NCBI RefSeq assembly: GCF_008039615.1
Contig: NZ_VDUZ01000027.1
Span: 51,452 to 115,451, forward strand
Length of the DNA: 64,000 bases
Reading direction: 5' to 3'
Source: Vineibacter terrae
Lineage (GTDB): Bacteria > Pseudomonadota > Alphaproteobacteria > Reyranellales > Reyranellaceae
Position 1 is the stretch's first letter, and every line of letters starts with the position of its first letter. A program made the translations under genes and the position numbers. Below, piece after piece: positions 34,172 to 44,104 of this stretch. The notes under the pieces are model-generated. The model was not told the DNA's origin, did no database searches, and saw only the letters and a list, made by a program, of their open reading frames with translations.

Positions 34172-35100
34172 CGGCCCAGACCACGGCGCTGGATGCAGCG
34201 CAGCGGCGCAACCTCTGGACAGGGTTGGCGGCATTTCTGGTGACCACCATGTTCTGGGGCGCCAACCTGCCGCTGACGGCGATCCTGCTGCGCGCGTTCG
34301 ATCCCTTCTGGCTGACGCTGTGGCGTCTGGTGCTGGCCACGACCGCGCTCGCGGCGGTGGTCTGGGCGACCGAGGGACGGGCGGCTCTGCGCGTCGGCAT
34401 CTCGCGGCTGCGCTTCGTTCTGCTCGGCCTGTCGCTCAGCGCCTTCTTCATCGACTACAATCTGGCGCTGCGCTTCACCAACACCATCACGGCAGCCGCC
34501 GTGATGGCCGGCGCGCCGATCTACGCCGTGATCACTTTGTGGCTGGTGACGCGGGCGCCGCCCGAGCGCGGCCTGGGCGTGGCGCTGGCGTTGACGGTGG
34601 CCGGCAGCGCCATCGCCATCTATGGCCGGGCCGGTGCCGGCGGGCTGCACCTGGAAGGCGGCGAGCCGCTGGTGATGCTCAGCATCGTGCTGTGGACCCT
34701 CTACTCGATCCTGGCGCAGCGCTGGTTTCCAGCCGGCACCAGCCAGCTTCGCCGGGCCTATGTCGCGTCCCTGGCATCGGTTGTCTGGCTGTTCCTCTAC
34801 TGGGGCATCTGCCGCATCGCAGGGGCTGTGGGGCCGCCCAATATCGCTCCCGGAAGCGATGTCATCCTGCTCTTGGTCATCACCGCCGTCTTTGCGACAG
34901 CGTTGGGCAACTACACCTGGAACATCGGGGTCAGCCGTCTGGGGATCGCGATGGGCGCGTTGTGGCAGAATGCCGTGCCGGTGTTCGGGGTGCTGATCGC
35001 CATGCTGTTCGGAATCCAATCCACCATGGAGCAGATCGTGGGCGGGGCAGTGGTCGTGGCGGGCGCTCTCTACATGCAATGGCGCCGCTTCCGGACGTGA
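34168..35100 (+). CDS. EamA/DMT-family transporter (second of a pair)
   Basis: A 310-residue paralogue of the preceding gene with the same two-repeat, ten-helix layout: FWGANLPLTAILLRAFDPFW in repeat 1, ALGNYTWNIGVSRLGIAMGAL in repeat 2. The ATG overlaps the upstream stop (ATGA). The frame upstream of 34168 is a shadow of the first gene. Substrate unknown. Confidence 0.88.
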   Translation: MTAQTTALDAAQRRNLWTGLAAFLVTTMFWGANLPLTAILLRAFDPFWLTLWRLVLATTALAAVVWATEGRAALRVGISRLRFVLLGLSLSAFFIDYNLALRFTNTITAAAVMAGAPIYAVITLWLVTRAPPERGLGVALALTVAGSAIAIYGRAGAGGLHLEGGEPLVMLSIVLWTLYSILAQRWFPAGTSQLRRAYVASLASVVWLFLYWGICRIAGAVGPPNIAPGSDVILLLVITAVFATALGNYTWNIGVSRLGIAMGALWQNAVPVFGVLIAMLFGIQSTMEQIVGGAVVVAGALYMQWRRFRT

Positions 35101-35247
35101 GCCGTTCCGTCGTCGTCAAACCGCCCAAAAGCCTTGTGATCTTGCAATGGAGGTGCATAACGTGCGCGCCAAGCGCGCGTCGATGCGCCGGGTGACGTGC
35201 GGCGGAGGCCGATCAATGATCTACGCGAACTCTGCCGGTGGGCAGCC

Positions 35248-35682
35248 ATGACGCCCCCGGCCTTGACTGCGGCCGGGTGCCGATGGCTCGGCCTGCGTGG
35301 TGCCAGCGACCCGCGCGGCAGCATCAACTTCGTCGAGATGGACACCGATCTCGATTTTCCCATCCGGCGGGCCTTCTGGATCCATGGTGTGCCGGCTGGC
35401 CAGGATCGCGGCCACCACGCGCACCGCGAGTCGCGGCTGCTCATGGTCGCCTTGAGCGGCGGGGCCGACGTGGTGCTCGACGATGGGCAGCGGCGCGAGA
35501 CGGTTCGGCTCGACCGGCCTGACCGCGGCTTGATCTGCGATGCCTGGGTCTGGCATGAGCTGCATGGCTTCGCCGACGGGACCGTCGTCCTGGTGCTGGC
35601 ATCGACCGGCTATGCCGAATCCGACTACATCCGCGACTACGCGACATTCCGGCGCGAAGTCGGCACACGAGGTGCGCCATGA
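35248..35682 (+). CDS. dTDP-6-deoxy-hexulose ketoisomerase-like cupin (FdtA/QdtA/WxcM type)
   Basis: A 144-residue cupin. SINFVEMDTDLDFPIRRAFWI and GHHAHRESRLLMVALSGGADV are the hallmark blocks, the His-rich one forming the active site; WHELHGFADGTVVLVLAST and DYIRDYATF end the domain. FdtA/QdtA isomerise dTDP-4-keto-6-deoxyglucose to the 3-keto sugar. The ATG at 35248 gives the normal length; a GTG at 35197 would add 17 residues. It overlaps the aminotransferase start by ATGA. The gap 35101-35247 is its likely promoter region. Confidence 0.85.
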   Translation: MTPPALTAAGCRWLGLRGASDPRGSINFVEMDTDLDFPIRRAFWIHGVPAGQDRGHHAHRESRLLMVALSGGADVVLDDGQRRETVRLDRPDRGLICDAWVWHELHGFADGTVVLVLASTGYAESDYIRDYATFRREVGTRGAP

Positions 35683-36776
35683 TCCCGTTTCTTGACCTGC
35701 GTGCTGCCTACGCCGAGCTCAAGGAGGGGATCGACGCCGCCATGCTGCGTGTGGCCGCGTCCGGCTGGTACGTGCTGGGCGAGGAGGTCGCGGCGTTCGA
35801 ACGCGAGTTTGCGGCCTATTGCGGCACCAAGCATTGTGTCGGCGTGGGCAATGGCCTGGAGGCGCTCGAGCTGGTGCTGCGCGCCTGGGATATCGGCCCC
35901 GGCGACGAAGTCATCGTGCCCTCGAGCACCTACATCGCGACGTGGCTTGCCGTGTCGGCGGCGGGCGCGCGGCCGGTGCCCGTCGAGCCCGATGTGCGCA
36001 CGGCCAACCTTGATCCCGACCGTGTGGCTGCGGCGATCACGCCACGCACCAAGGCAATCCTGCCGGTCCATCTTTACGGTCAGCCGGCGGATATGGATCC
36101 GCTCATGGCCTTGGCGGCGCAGCGCGGGCTGAAGGTGCTCGAGGACGTCGCCCAGGCGCAGGGTGCCCGCTACAAGGGCCGTCGCACGGGGGCGCTGGCG
36201 CATGCCGGGGCCTTCAGCTTCTTTCCGACCAAGAACATCGGCGCGCTGGGGGATGCGGGCGCCGTCACGACGGACGACGACCGTCTGGCCGACCGGGTGC
36301 GCCTGCTGCGCAACTACGGATCGAAGGTGAAGTACGTGAACGTCGAGGCCGGCGTGAACTCGCGCCTCGACGAGCTCCAGGCCGCGATCCTGCGCGCTAA
36401 GCTGCCGGTGCTGGATGCCTGGAACGACCGCCGCCGCGCCTTGGCGGCTCATTATCGCGAGCGTCTGGCCGGCATCGACATCGTCGAGCTGCCCTATGTG
36501 CCGCAATGGGCCGATCCAGTGTGGCATCTCTTCACCGTCCGGGCGCGCGACCGCCGTCGCGTCACGGACGCGTTGGATGCGGCCAAGATCGGCTGGCTGA
36601 TCCACTATCCGATTCCGCCGCACCTGCAGCAGGCTTATGCGACGCTGGGCCTGAAGCAGGGCGATCTGCCGCTTGCCGAGCAGATCGCCGACACCATCCT
36701 CAGCCTGCCGATCAGTCCGCATATGCCGGTAGCGCACGTGGATGCGGTGGCCGATGCGCTGCGTCGCGCCGCTTGA
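35679..36776 (+). CDS. DegT/DnrJ/EryC1/StrS aminotransferase (FdtB/QdtB-like)
   Basis: A 365-residue PLP-dependent sugar aminotransferase. The Schiff-base lysine is Lys185 in FFPTKNIGALGDAGA, the PLP-contacting Asp156 lies in LEDVAQAQGA, and FLDLRAAYAELKEGID opens the protein. Coupled to the ketoisomerase, it should transaminate dTDP-3-keto-6-deoxyhexose to a dTDP-3-amino-3,6-dideoxyhexose such as Fuc3N or Qui3N. No acetyltransferase (FdtC) follows; the next gene is a flippase. Confidence 0.9.
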   Translation: MIPFLDLRAAYAELKEGIDAAMLRVAASGWYVLGEEVAAFEREFAAYCGTKHCVGVGNGLEALELVLRAWDIGPGDEVIVPSSTYIATWLAVSAAGARPVPVEPDVRTANLDPDRVAAAITPRTKAILPVHLYGQPADMDPLMALAAQRGLKVLEDVAQAQGARYKGRRTGALAHAGAFSFFPTKNIGALGDAGAVTTDDDRLADRVRLLRNYGSKVKYVNVEAGVNSRLDELQAAILRAKLPVLDAWNDRRRALAAHYRERLAGIDIVELPYVPQWADPVWHLFTVRARDRRRVTDALDAAKIGWLIHYPIPPHLQQAYATLGLKQGDLPLAEQIADTILSLPISPHMPVAHVDAVADALRRAA

Positions 36777-36812
36777 CGTGGCGGATGGCGGAACAGGGGT
36801 GAGATCAGGTCA

Positions 36813-38309
36813 GTGCTGACCCTGCTGAGAGCGATCGCGACGACGGGCGGCGCCAGCGGCATCTCGATGCTGCTGGGGCTGCTGACCAACAAGATCATCG
36901 CCGTCGTCCTGGGGCCGAGCGGTGTCGGGTTGCTGGCCTCGTTCCGCGCCATTCAGGACGTTGTCACCGGCCTGGGCAGCCTCGGCGGCACGGCTGCGCA
37001 GGTCCAGGCCCTGAGCTCCGTCACCGGCGAGGCCCGGCGGCGGCGTGTCATCGCCTGCGTCTGGCTGACGTTGACCGGCATGGTGGTCTTTTCGACGGGA
37101 TTGCTGGTGGCCGCGCCGGCCATCGCGGAGCACTTCTTTCGCGATCCGTCGGCCGAGATCGTGGTCGCCGTGCGCTGCATGGTGGTGTCGTTCAGCGTAT
37201 CCCTGGGCGCGGCCATCGCCTTGGGCTTCGTCAATGTTTCGGGCGCGATCGGATGGATGGCCCTGGCGCAGATCGCGGCTTCCGTCGCATCGCTCGTCGC
37301 GGCGTGGCCGCTGGCGACCCTGGCAGGGCAGGGCCATCTGCTCGCCTATGTCGGCATGATCGCGACACCGGTTGCCATACAGCTCGCGATCGCCGTGATC
37401 ATGACGTTCCGGCTGGGCTGGATGCCGCAGATCGCCGCCGCTTTCAGGCAGCGCCCGGCACGCGCCGACATCAAGCATTTTCTGGTCTACTTCGTGGCCA
37501 ATGTCGGCGGCGGGCTGATCACGTCGAGCTGCGCGCTGATCCTGCGCGCCACGATCATCGAGACCTCCGATCAGGCCACCAACGGATTGTTCCAGGCCTC
37601 CTGGACCCTGACCCAGCAGAACCTCACTTTGCTGATGGCGTCGTTCGGCACGTATCTGCTGCCGGCTCTGAGCGCAGCGCACGATGTCGAGGAGCGTCGG
37701 CGTTTCCTGGACGAGACGATCCCGGTCATCATCATGCTGACCGTGCCGATGGCTGCGGTCGGGCTGCTCTTCATGCCGCTCGTTCTGCGGCTGCTCTATT
37801 CGGCGGCGTTCCTGCCCGCCATCGAGCTGCTGCGCTGGATGCTGCTCGCCAATCTGTTCAGCGCGCTCGTCGCCGTGCTCGTCGTCCTGCTGCTCGCACG
37901 CGGCAGACCGTTGGCCAGCGCCGTGACGGAGGTCATGTGGCATGTCGGCTTCACGGCAGCCAGCGTTGCCGTGCTGACCGGGGTGGTGGACCCCGCCTGG
38001 GTTGGTCTGGGCCGCCTGGAGGCGCTGGGCGCGGCGTTCTTCCTTTTCCACGGCCTGCGCTTGGCGTGCCTCTTGGTATTCTGCCGGACGAAAGTCTCCT
38101 ATGTTCCAGCTCGCCGGGTGTGGCTCGTGGGGGCGCTCGGCTTCAGCCTGCTGCTGATCGCGGCGTGGATCGGCTGGTCCGCGCAAGACGTGAACTGGGC
38201 CGTCTCGGTGCCGGCAGCCATGGTGATCTGCGCCAGTCCGTTGCTGCTGCTCAATCGCGCGCGCTTCAGGCGCCTGCTGGGCCTCGTGCGGGCTTACGTG
38301 GCGCGTTAG
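36813..38309 (+). CDS. Wzx-type polysaccharide/O-antigen flippase
   Basis: A 498-residue membrane protein of the MOP superfamily with about twelve to fourteen hydrophobic segments. TGGASGISMLLGLLTNKIIAV and LGPSGVGLLASFRAIQDV near the N-terminus are typical of Wzx/RfbX; QASWTLTQQNLTLLMASFGTY follows in the middle. It would flip lipid-linked oligosaccharide across the inner membrane. The start is GTG at 36813 with AGGTCA just before. It lies in the same transcript direction as the amino-sugar genes. Confidence 0.87.
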   Translation: MLTLLRAIATTGGASGISMLLGLLTNKIIAVVLGPSGVGLLASFRAIQDVVTGLGSLGGTAAQVQALSSVTGEARRRRVIACVWLTLTGMVVFSTGLLVAAPAIAEHFFRDPSAEIVVAVRCMVVSFSVSLGAAIALGFVNVSGAIGWMALAQIAASVASLVAAWPLATLAGQGHLLAYVGMIATPVAIQLAIAVIMTFRLGWMPQIAAAFRQRPARADIKHFLVYFVANVGGGLITSSCALILRATIIETSDQATNGLFQASWTLTQQNLTLLMASFGTYLLPALSAAHDVEERRRFLDETIPVIIMLTVPMAAVGLLFMPLVLRLLYSAAFLPAIELLRWMLLANLFSALVAVLVVLLLARGRPLASAVTEVMWHVGFTAASVAVLTGVVDPAWVGLGRLEALGAAFFLFHGLRLACLLVFCRTKVSYVPARRVWLVGALGFSLLLIAAWIGWSAQDVNWAVSVPAAMVICASPLLLLNRARFRRLLGLVRAYVAR

Positions 38310-38315
38310 GGCGCG

Positions 38316-39371
38316 TCAGGCCCGCAAGCCCAGGCGCTCGCCGCGATAGGCGCCGCTCATCACGCGTTCCCACCAGCCGCGATTGTCGAGAAACCACCGG
38401 ACGGTCTCGCGCAGGCCGGATTCGAACGTGTGGCGCGGCCGCCAGCCGATCTCGCGCTCGATCTTCGACGGGTCGATGGCATAGCGCTGGTCGTGTCCGG
38501 GGCGGTCGGCGACGTGCTGGATCAGCCGTTCATGCGCGCGGCCAGCCGTATCCGGCGCCATCTCGTCCAGCAGCCCGCAGATCGTGCGCACGACGTCGAT
38601 GTTGCGCCGCTCGCTATGGCCACCGACATTGTAGGTCTCGCCCACCCGGCCGCGCTCGAGCACTGCTATCAGCGCTTCGGCGTGGTCCTCGACATGCAGC
38701 CAGTCGCGCACGTTCTCGCCCTTGCCGTAGACCGGCAGGGCTTCGCCGCGCAGGGCGCGGATGATCATCAGCGGGATCAGCTTCTCCGGAAAATGGTAGG
38801 GGCCGTAGTTGTTGGAGCAGTTGGTCGCCAGCGTCGGCAGGCCGTAGGTATGGTGCCAGGCGCGCACGAGGTGGTCGGACGCCGCCTTGCTGGCCGAATA
38901 GGGGGAGTTGGGCTGGTATGCCGTCTCCTCGCTGAACAGGCCGGTCGGCCCCAGCGAGCCGAACACCTCGTCGGTCGAGATGTGCTGGAAGCGGAATCGG
39001 CCCTGGGCACCGCTGTCCAGGCTTCGCCAATAGGCCAGCACCGCCTCGAGCAGGGTCCATGTGCCGACGATGTTCGTCGTGATGAAGGGTGCGGCGCCGT
39101 CGATCGACCGGTCGACATGGCTCTCGGCGGCGAGGTGAAGGACGGCGTCGGGATGTTCGGCAGCCAGGATCCCGTCGACGGCGGCGCGGTCGCAGATGTC
39201 GGCTCGGTGGAAGCGGTGGCGCTGATGATCGAGCGCGCCAGCCAGCGACTCGAGATTGCCGGCATAGGTCAGCTTGTCGAGGTTCACGACTTGCCAGTCG
39301 GTGTTGCGGATCACATGCCGGACGACCGCCGACCCGATGAACCCGGCACCGCCGGTAACGAGAATCTTCAC
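38316..39371 (-). CDS. rmlB: dTDP-glucose 4,6-dehydratase (RmlB)
   Basis: A 351-residue extended [23 protein letters not shown] at the start, [25 protein letters not shown], and the catalytic [20 protein letters not shown]yr/Lys motif, all diagnostic for RmlB. It makes dTDP-4-keto-6-deoxyglucose, the substrate of the FdtA-like enzyme encoded on the other strand. The GTG at 39369-39371 has GGGGGGTG upstream and gives the normal N-terminus; another GTG lies two codons further. It converges tail-to-tail with the flippase gene, six bases apart. RmlA is not in the window. Confidence 0.93.
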   Translation of the reverse strand: MKILVTGGAGFIGSAVVRHVIRNTDWQVVNLDKLTYAGNLESLAGALDHQRHRFHRADICDRAAVDGILAAEHPDAVLHLAAESHVDRSIDGAAPFITTNIVGTWTLLEAVLAYWRSLDSGAQGRFRFQHISTDEVFGSLGPTGLFSEETAYQPNSPYSASKAASDHLVRAWHHTYGLPTLATNCSNNYGPYHFPEKLIPLMIIRALRGEALPVYGKGENVRDWLHVEDHAEALIAVLERGRVGETYNVGGHSERRNIDVVRTICGLLDEMAPDTAGRAHERLIQHVADRPGHDQRYAIDPSKIEREIGWRPRHTFESGLRETVRWFLDNRGWWERVMSGAYRGERLGLRA

Positions 39372-39398
39372 CAGCACCCCCCTGATCGGCCTTCCGTG

Positions 39399-39419
39399 CC
39401 CCGTGCCGCCGGCACGGGG
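39399..39419. other. Hairpin in the rmlB/methyltransferase divergent gap
   Basis: CCCCGTGCC-GCC-GGCACGGGG, a nine-base perfect stem with a three-base loop, lies about 28 bases upstream of rmlB and 27 bases before the methyltransferase ATG. It could shape the rmlB leader or act as an operator. Confidence 0.5.
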
Positions 39420-39445
39420 CTAGCGGATGACACCGTGCTTAATGA

Positions 39446-40417
39446 ATGATACATCACGCCGCCAGCGGCAAATTTCCCCTTCTCTCAGCCTCTCTTGCGG
39501 TACTGATCGTGAACAAGAACCTGGCGATCAAGGACACCGCAGCGTCCACCTCTGCCGCTTCGATCGGGAGCGGTTCGCGAACCTTCTCCACCGATCTTTT
39601 TGCACGGATCAAGCAACCCGCCCTGCAGTCCGATTGGCCGCAGAGCTGGAAGGATTCCTATCACCACGACATCAACTCCGTGTGGCCCGGCGGCCGCGAG
39701 CTGGGCTATCGCCGCGCCTACCACAATCGCGTTGCCCGCGCGATGGACGCGGTGCTGCGCACCACCAGGCCGGGAGCCCGCGTGCTCGACCTGGCGGCGG
39801 CGCAGGGCAACCTCACGATCATGCTCGCGGAGCTGGGCTATCGGGCGACCTGGAACGATTTGCGTGACGATCTGATCGACTATGTTCGCCTGAAGACGGA
39901 TCGCACCGATATCGAGTTCCTGTCGGGTAACCTCTTCGATCTTCCGCCGCAGCAGATCGGGCGTTTCGACGCCATCGTCGCCACCGAGATCATCGAGCAC
40001 GTGGCGCATCCCGACCGGTTCCTGGCCCAGCTCGCCAGCCTTCTCGCGCCGGGAGGCGTGATCGTGCTGACCTCGCCCAACGGCAAGTACTTCCGCAACG
40101 ACCTGCCACGCTTCTCGGACTGTCCCGACCCCTCGCTCTTCGAGGCCATGCAGTTCAAGCCCGACTCGGATGGCCATATCTTCCTGCTGCATCCCGACGA
40201 ATGGGTTGCGCTGTCGGCCATGGCCGGCCTGAAGGTCGTGGCTCTCGAGTTCTTCAACAACCCGCTGACCAACGGTCATCTCAAGACACGCTTCATCCTG
40301 CCCCTGCTGCCGACAGCATTGGTCGCGGGCATCGAGCGTTTGACGCAAGGCCTGGGGCCGCACCTCGCGGCACGGCTGCATCTGCAGGCTCTGGCGGTGC
40401 TCGAGCCCGTGTTGTGA
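39446..40417 (+). CDS. Class I SAM-dependent methyltransferase
   Basis: A protein of up to 323 residues. The SAM-binding loop VLDLAAAQGNLTIMLAELGY (motif I) and FDAIVATEIIEHVAHPDRFL (motif IV region) are clear, then LAPGGVIVLTSPNGKYFRND. The N-terminal 21 residues from the ATG at 39446 are hydrophobic but not convincing; a GTG at 39509 (VNKNLAIKD) would give about 302 residues. Its place beside surface-sugar genes suggests methylation of a glycan or its lipid carrier, but that is inference. Confidence 0.82.
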   Translation: MIHHAASGKFPLLSASLAVLIVNKNLAIKDTAASTSAASIGSGSRTFSTDLFARIKQPALQSDWPQSWKDSYHHDINSVWPGGRELGYRRAYHNRVARAMDAVLRTTRPGARVLDLAAAQGNLTIMLAELGYRATWNDLRDDLIDYVRLKTDRTDIEFLSGNLFDLPPQQIGRFDAIVATEIIEHVAHPDRFLAQLASLLAPGGVIVLTSPNGKYFRNDLPRFSDCPDPSLFEAMQFKPDSDGHIFLLHPDEWVALSAMAGLKVVALEFFNNPLTNGHLKTRFILPLLPTALVAGIERLTQGLGPHLAARLHLQALAVLEPVL

Positions 40418-40461
40418 GCCGCTGCGTTTGACCGGGCCTGCGGCCCGATCCGCATCTGCCG

Positions 40462-41235
<774 letters not shown>

Positions 41236-41255
41236 GGCTTGCTCTCCACCGCGCC

Positions 41256-42551
41256 TCAGCGCTGGGTCCCTTTGTTCAGCTCGCGTTCCAGATACTTGCT
41301 GTAGCGCGACATCGAGAAGCAGAAGCAGAAATAGACGGCCGCCGCGAAGAGGTAGATCTCGCCCGGGAAGCCGGTCCATAGCGGATCGACGAGCGCCTGG
41401 CTCGCCGTCTTGAGGAAATCGAAGATGCCGATGATCAGGACCAGCGACGTGTCCTTGAAGAAGCCGATGAAGGTGTTGATCAGCGGCGGGATCACCACCC
41501 GCAGCGCTTGCGGCAGCACGATCAGGGCGGTCCGCTGCACGTAGTTCAGCCCCATCGCGTCGGCCGCCTCGAACTGGCCCTTGGGCAGGGCCTGCAGGCC
41601 GCCGCGCACGATCTCGGCGATGTAGGCGCCGGCGAACAGGATCACCGCGACCTGGGCCCGCAGGAACTTGTCGATGCTGGTGCCGCTGGGCAGGAACAGC
41701 GGCAGCATCACCGAGGCCATGATCAGCAGGCTGATCAGGGGCACGCCGCGGATCAGCTCGATGAAGCCGATGCACAGGCCGCGGATCAGCGGCAGGTTTG
41801 AGCGCCGGCCGAGCGCCAGCAGGATGCCGTAGGGAAAGGCGAACGCCAGGCCGTACGTCGCCAGGATCATGGTGACGGCGAGGCCGCCCCAGGAGCCGGT
41901 CTCGACATAGCTGAACAGCGCGATCGGTACCGCGACACCCGGCACGACCCCCAGGATGCGCAGGATGAGATAGAGGCCGCCGATCGCGGCCAGGGCGATA
42001 TAGGCGAGGCGCTCGGCGTTCTCGGCGACGCGGCGGCGATAGGCGTAGCCGACGAGGCCGGCGATCAGCGCGACGACGAAGATCAGCGTCACCGGGATGT
42101 GGATCTCGCCCAGCATCAGCAGGAAGGTGATGACGCTGCCCACGCCCCAGATGATGGCCAGCCGGCTTGCGCTCCACATCCGCCGATCGCAGCTCAGCAC
42201 CAGCATCGCGAGCATGGCCAGGATCGCGAACAGCGGCCGCCAATGCTGCTCGTAGGGGAAGGAGCCGAAGAAGATGTAGCGGAACTTGGCGCCGATGATC
42301 GCCCAGCATGCGCCGTGCTTGCCGACGCATTCCTGGCCGCTCTCCGCCGTGAAGACGGCATTGAGCACGGCCCAGTCGACGAACCAGACGGCGAACCAGG
42401 CCATGAGCGCCACGATGACGAGCGTGGTGATCGTGTTGCCCCAGCTGCTGAACAGGTTCTTGCGCAGCCAGCCCAGCGCCCCCTGCTCGGTGGCGGGCGG
42501 CAGCCTGGCGGGGCGGGCGGTGGCCGGGCCGGCCTCGGTGGCTTGGCTCAT
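41256..42551 (-). CDS. aapM: General L-amino-acid ABC transporter permease AapM
   Basis: A 431-residue permease, long as usual for AapM because an extra block of hydrophobic helices precedes the HisM-type core. The core begins [21 protein letters not shown]; the EAA loop reads [19 protein letters not shown], and [20 protein letters not shown] is near the end. It lies three bases after aapQ. The N-terminal Pro/Ala-rich 27 residues are cytoplasmic. Confidence 0.93.
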   Translation of the reverse strand: MSQATEAGPATARPARLPPATEQGALGWLRKNLFSSWGNTITTLVIVALMAWFAVWFVDWAVLNAVFTAESGQECVGKHGACWAIIGAKFRYIFFGSFPYEQHWRPLFAILAMLAMLVLSCDRRMWSASRLAIIWGVGSVITFLLMLGEIHIPVTLIFVVALIAGLVGYAYRRRVAENAERLAYIALAAIGGLYLILRILGVVPGVAVPIALFSYVETGSWGGLAVTMILATYGLAFAFPYGILLALGRRSNLPLIRGLCIGFIELIRGVPLISLLIMASVMLPLFLPSGTSIDKFLRAQVAVILFAGAYIAEIVRGGLQALPKGQFEAADAMGLNYVQRTALIVLPQALRVVIPPLINTFIGFFKDTSLVLIIGIFDFLKTASQALVDPLWTGFPGEIYLFAAAVYFCFCFSMSRYSKYLERELNKGTQR

Positions 42552-42554
42552 GGC

Positions 42555-43742
42555 TCAGCGCTCCTTCAACGCGATCCGGCGATTGTACCAATTCATGAAC
42601 AGCGAGATGGACAGGCTCACCGTCAGGTAGGCCGCCATGATGATCAGCACGTTCTCGACCGCCTGCCCGGTCTGGTTGATGGTGACGTTGACCGACGCCA
42701 CCAGGTCGGGATAGCCGATCGCGATCGCCAGCGAGCTGTTCTTGGTGATGTTGAGGTATTGGCTGGTCATCGGTGGCACGATCACGCGCAGCGCCTGCGG
42801 CAGCAGGACCAGGCGGGTCGCCTGGCTGCGGCTCAGGCCCAGCGAGTAGGCGGCCTCGCTCTGGCCCTTGTGCAGGGCCAGGATGCCGGAGCGCACGATC
42901 TCGGCGATGAAGGCCGAGGTGTACACGACCAGGCCCAGGAGCAGGGCAGTGAATTCGGGCTGGATGACGGTGCCGCCCTCGAAGTTGAAGCCCTTGATAT
43001 GCGGCACGCTGAAGTCCAGCGGCGCGCCGCCGAACAGCCAGATGAGCAGGGGCAGGCCGATGATCGCGCCGATGCCGGCCCAGATCGTGGGGAACGGCTG
43101 GCCGGTCGCGGCCTGCCGTGCCTTGGCCCAACGGCTGATCGACCACGCCACCGCGATGCCGACCAGCAGGCCAAGCCCCATCCAGCTGTGCACGTCATGC
43201 GCGAACGGGACCGGGAAGTAGAGGCCCCGGTTGCTGAGGAAGATGGTGTCCCACAGCAGGCTGATGGCCTGGCGCGGCCCGGGAAAGGCCTCGCTGATCA
43301 CCTTGTAGAACAGGAAGAGCCACAGCAGCAGGGGGACGTTGCGGAAGGCCTCGACGTACCACTCGCAGATCCTGGACAACAGCCAGTTGGGCGACAGGCG
43401 CCCGATGCCGATCAGGGTGCCCAGGATGGTGGCCAGGATGATGCCCAGGATCGCCACGCGCAGGGTGTTGAGCATGCCCACGAAGATGGCGCGGGCGTAG
43501 GTGTCGGCCGGCGAGTAGGGGATCATCGTGTCGCCGATCTCGAAGCCCGCTTCGCGGCCCAGATAGTCGAAGCCGGTCGCGATCTTCTGCCGGTGCAGGT
43601 TGTCCAGGGTGTTGGAGACCAGGTACCAGGCGAGCAGCGTGACGGCGCCGATGACCACGATCTGGAAGAACCAGCCCCGGATGACGGGGTCGTTCCAGGG
43701 CGCGACCTTGGCCTTGGGCAGTGCCGGTTGTGCGATTGCCAT
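42555..43742 (-). CDS. aapQ: General L-amino-acid ABC transporter permease AapQ
   Basis: A 395-residue permease with the long AapQ insert between the early helices and the core ([21 protein letters not shown] near residues 57-77). The EAA loop is [20 protein letters not shown] and the late segment is [20 protein letters not shown]. It starts 362 bases downstream of aapJ, beyond a terminator-like hairpin and a second stem-loop, so its expression is probably lower than that of the binding protein. Confidence 0.93.
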   Translation of the reverse strand: MAIAQPALPKAKVAPWNDPVIRGWFFQIVVIGAVTLLAWYLVSNTLDNLHRQKIATGFDYLGREAGFEIGDTMIPYSPADTYARAIFVGMLNTLRVAILGIILATILGTLIGIGRLSPNWLLSRICEWYVEAFRNVPLLLWLFLFYKVISEAFPGPRQAISLLWDTIFLSNRGLYFPVPFAHDVHSWMGLGLLVGIAVAWSISRWAKARQAATGQPFPTIWAGIGAIIGLPLLIWLFGGAPLDFSVPHIKGFNFEGGTVIQPEFTALLLGLVVYTSAFIAEIVRSGILALHKGQSEAAYSLGLSRSQATRLVLLPQALRVIVPPMTSQYLNITKNSSLAIAIGYPDLVASVNVTINQTGQAVENVLIIMAAYLTVSLSISLFMNWYNRRIALKER

Positions 43743-43858
43743 GTCAGTCTCCCCGAGTTCTCATCGGGTTTGCAGCGTAGCTGTGGGAACGGGTAGCAAG
43801 AACGGGGCCGCTGGGCAGGGCGGCGGCATCGAGGCTGCCGGCAGTTCTCGGCGCATGA

Positions 43859-43895
43859 CGCGGCCAGCCCGGCTTGCGCGGGCTGCCTGGCCGCG
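43859..43895. other. Long stem-loop between aapJ and aapQ
   Basis: Thirteen base pairs in two blocks (CGCGGCC+AGCCCG with CGGGCT+GGCCGCG), a seven-base loop and a four-base bulge. It lies 117 bases before aapQ. It may protect processed mRNA ends or be a decayed repeat. Confidence 0.5.
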
Positions 43896-44050
43896 TGATC
43901 CGGCCCGACCGGCCAGCTTGGTCTCACGCATCATCTCTCCCTGCCGATCCGCGGCCGTCAGCTCGGCCGGGACGGTTTGGGCAAGCATCTGGCGGCTTGC
44001 TTGCAGCTACTCTAGCCGGGAATCGGCCGTCGTCCATAGGCTCAAACGAA

Positions 44051-44076
44051 AACCGCCGCTTGGGGAAGCGGCGGTT
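44051..44076 (-). terminator. Rho-independent terminator/attenuator after aapJ
   Basis: AACCGCCGCTT and AAGCGGCGGTT form an 11-base perfect stem around a four-base loop; on the minus strand the stem runs into TTTTCGTTTG. It lies 28 bases after the aapJ stop and before the permease genes, a classic position for partial termination that keeps binding protein in excess. Confidence 0.82.
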
Positions 44077-44104
44077 CCAGTCGTAACGGACCAGCCTGCT
44101 GTCG

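Larger units (their letters stand above)
43743..44104. other. aapJ-aapQ intergenic region
   Basis: This 362-base stretch has no convincing gene. It contains the aapJ terminator hairpin at 44051-44076 and a long stem-loop at 43859-43895: CGCGGCC and AGCCCG pair with CGGGCT and GGCCGCG, with a four-base bulge. A short Arg/Ala-rich minus-strand frame at 43761-43988 looks like noise. Confidence 0.7.

Noticed and set aside
43761..43988. 75-codon minus-strand frame between aapJ and aapQ
   Set aside because: Arg/Ala-rich, covers a long stem-loop, has no ribosome site and no family resemblance.
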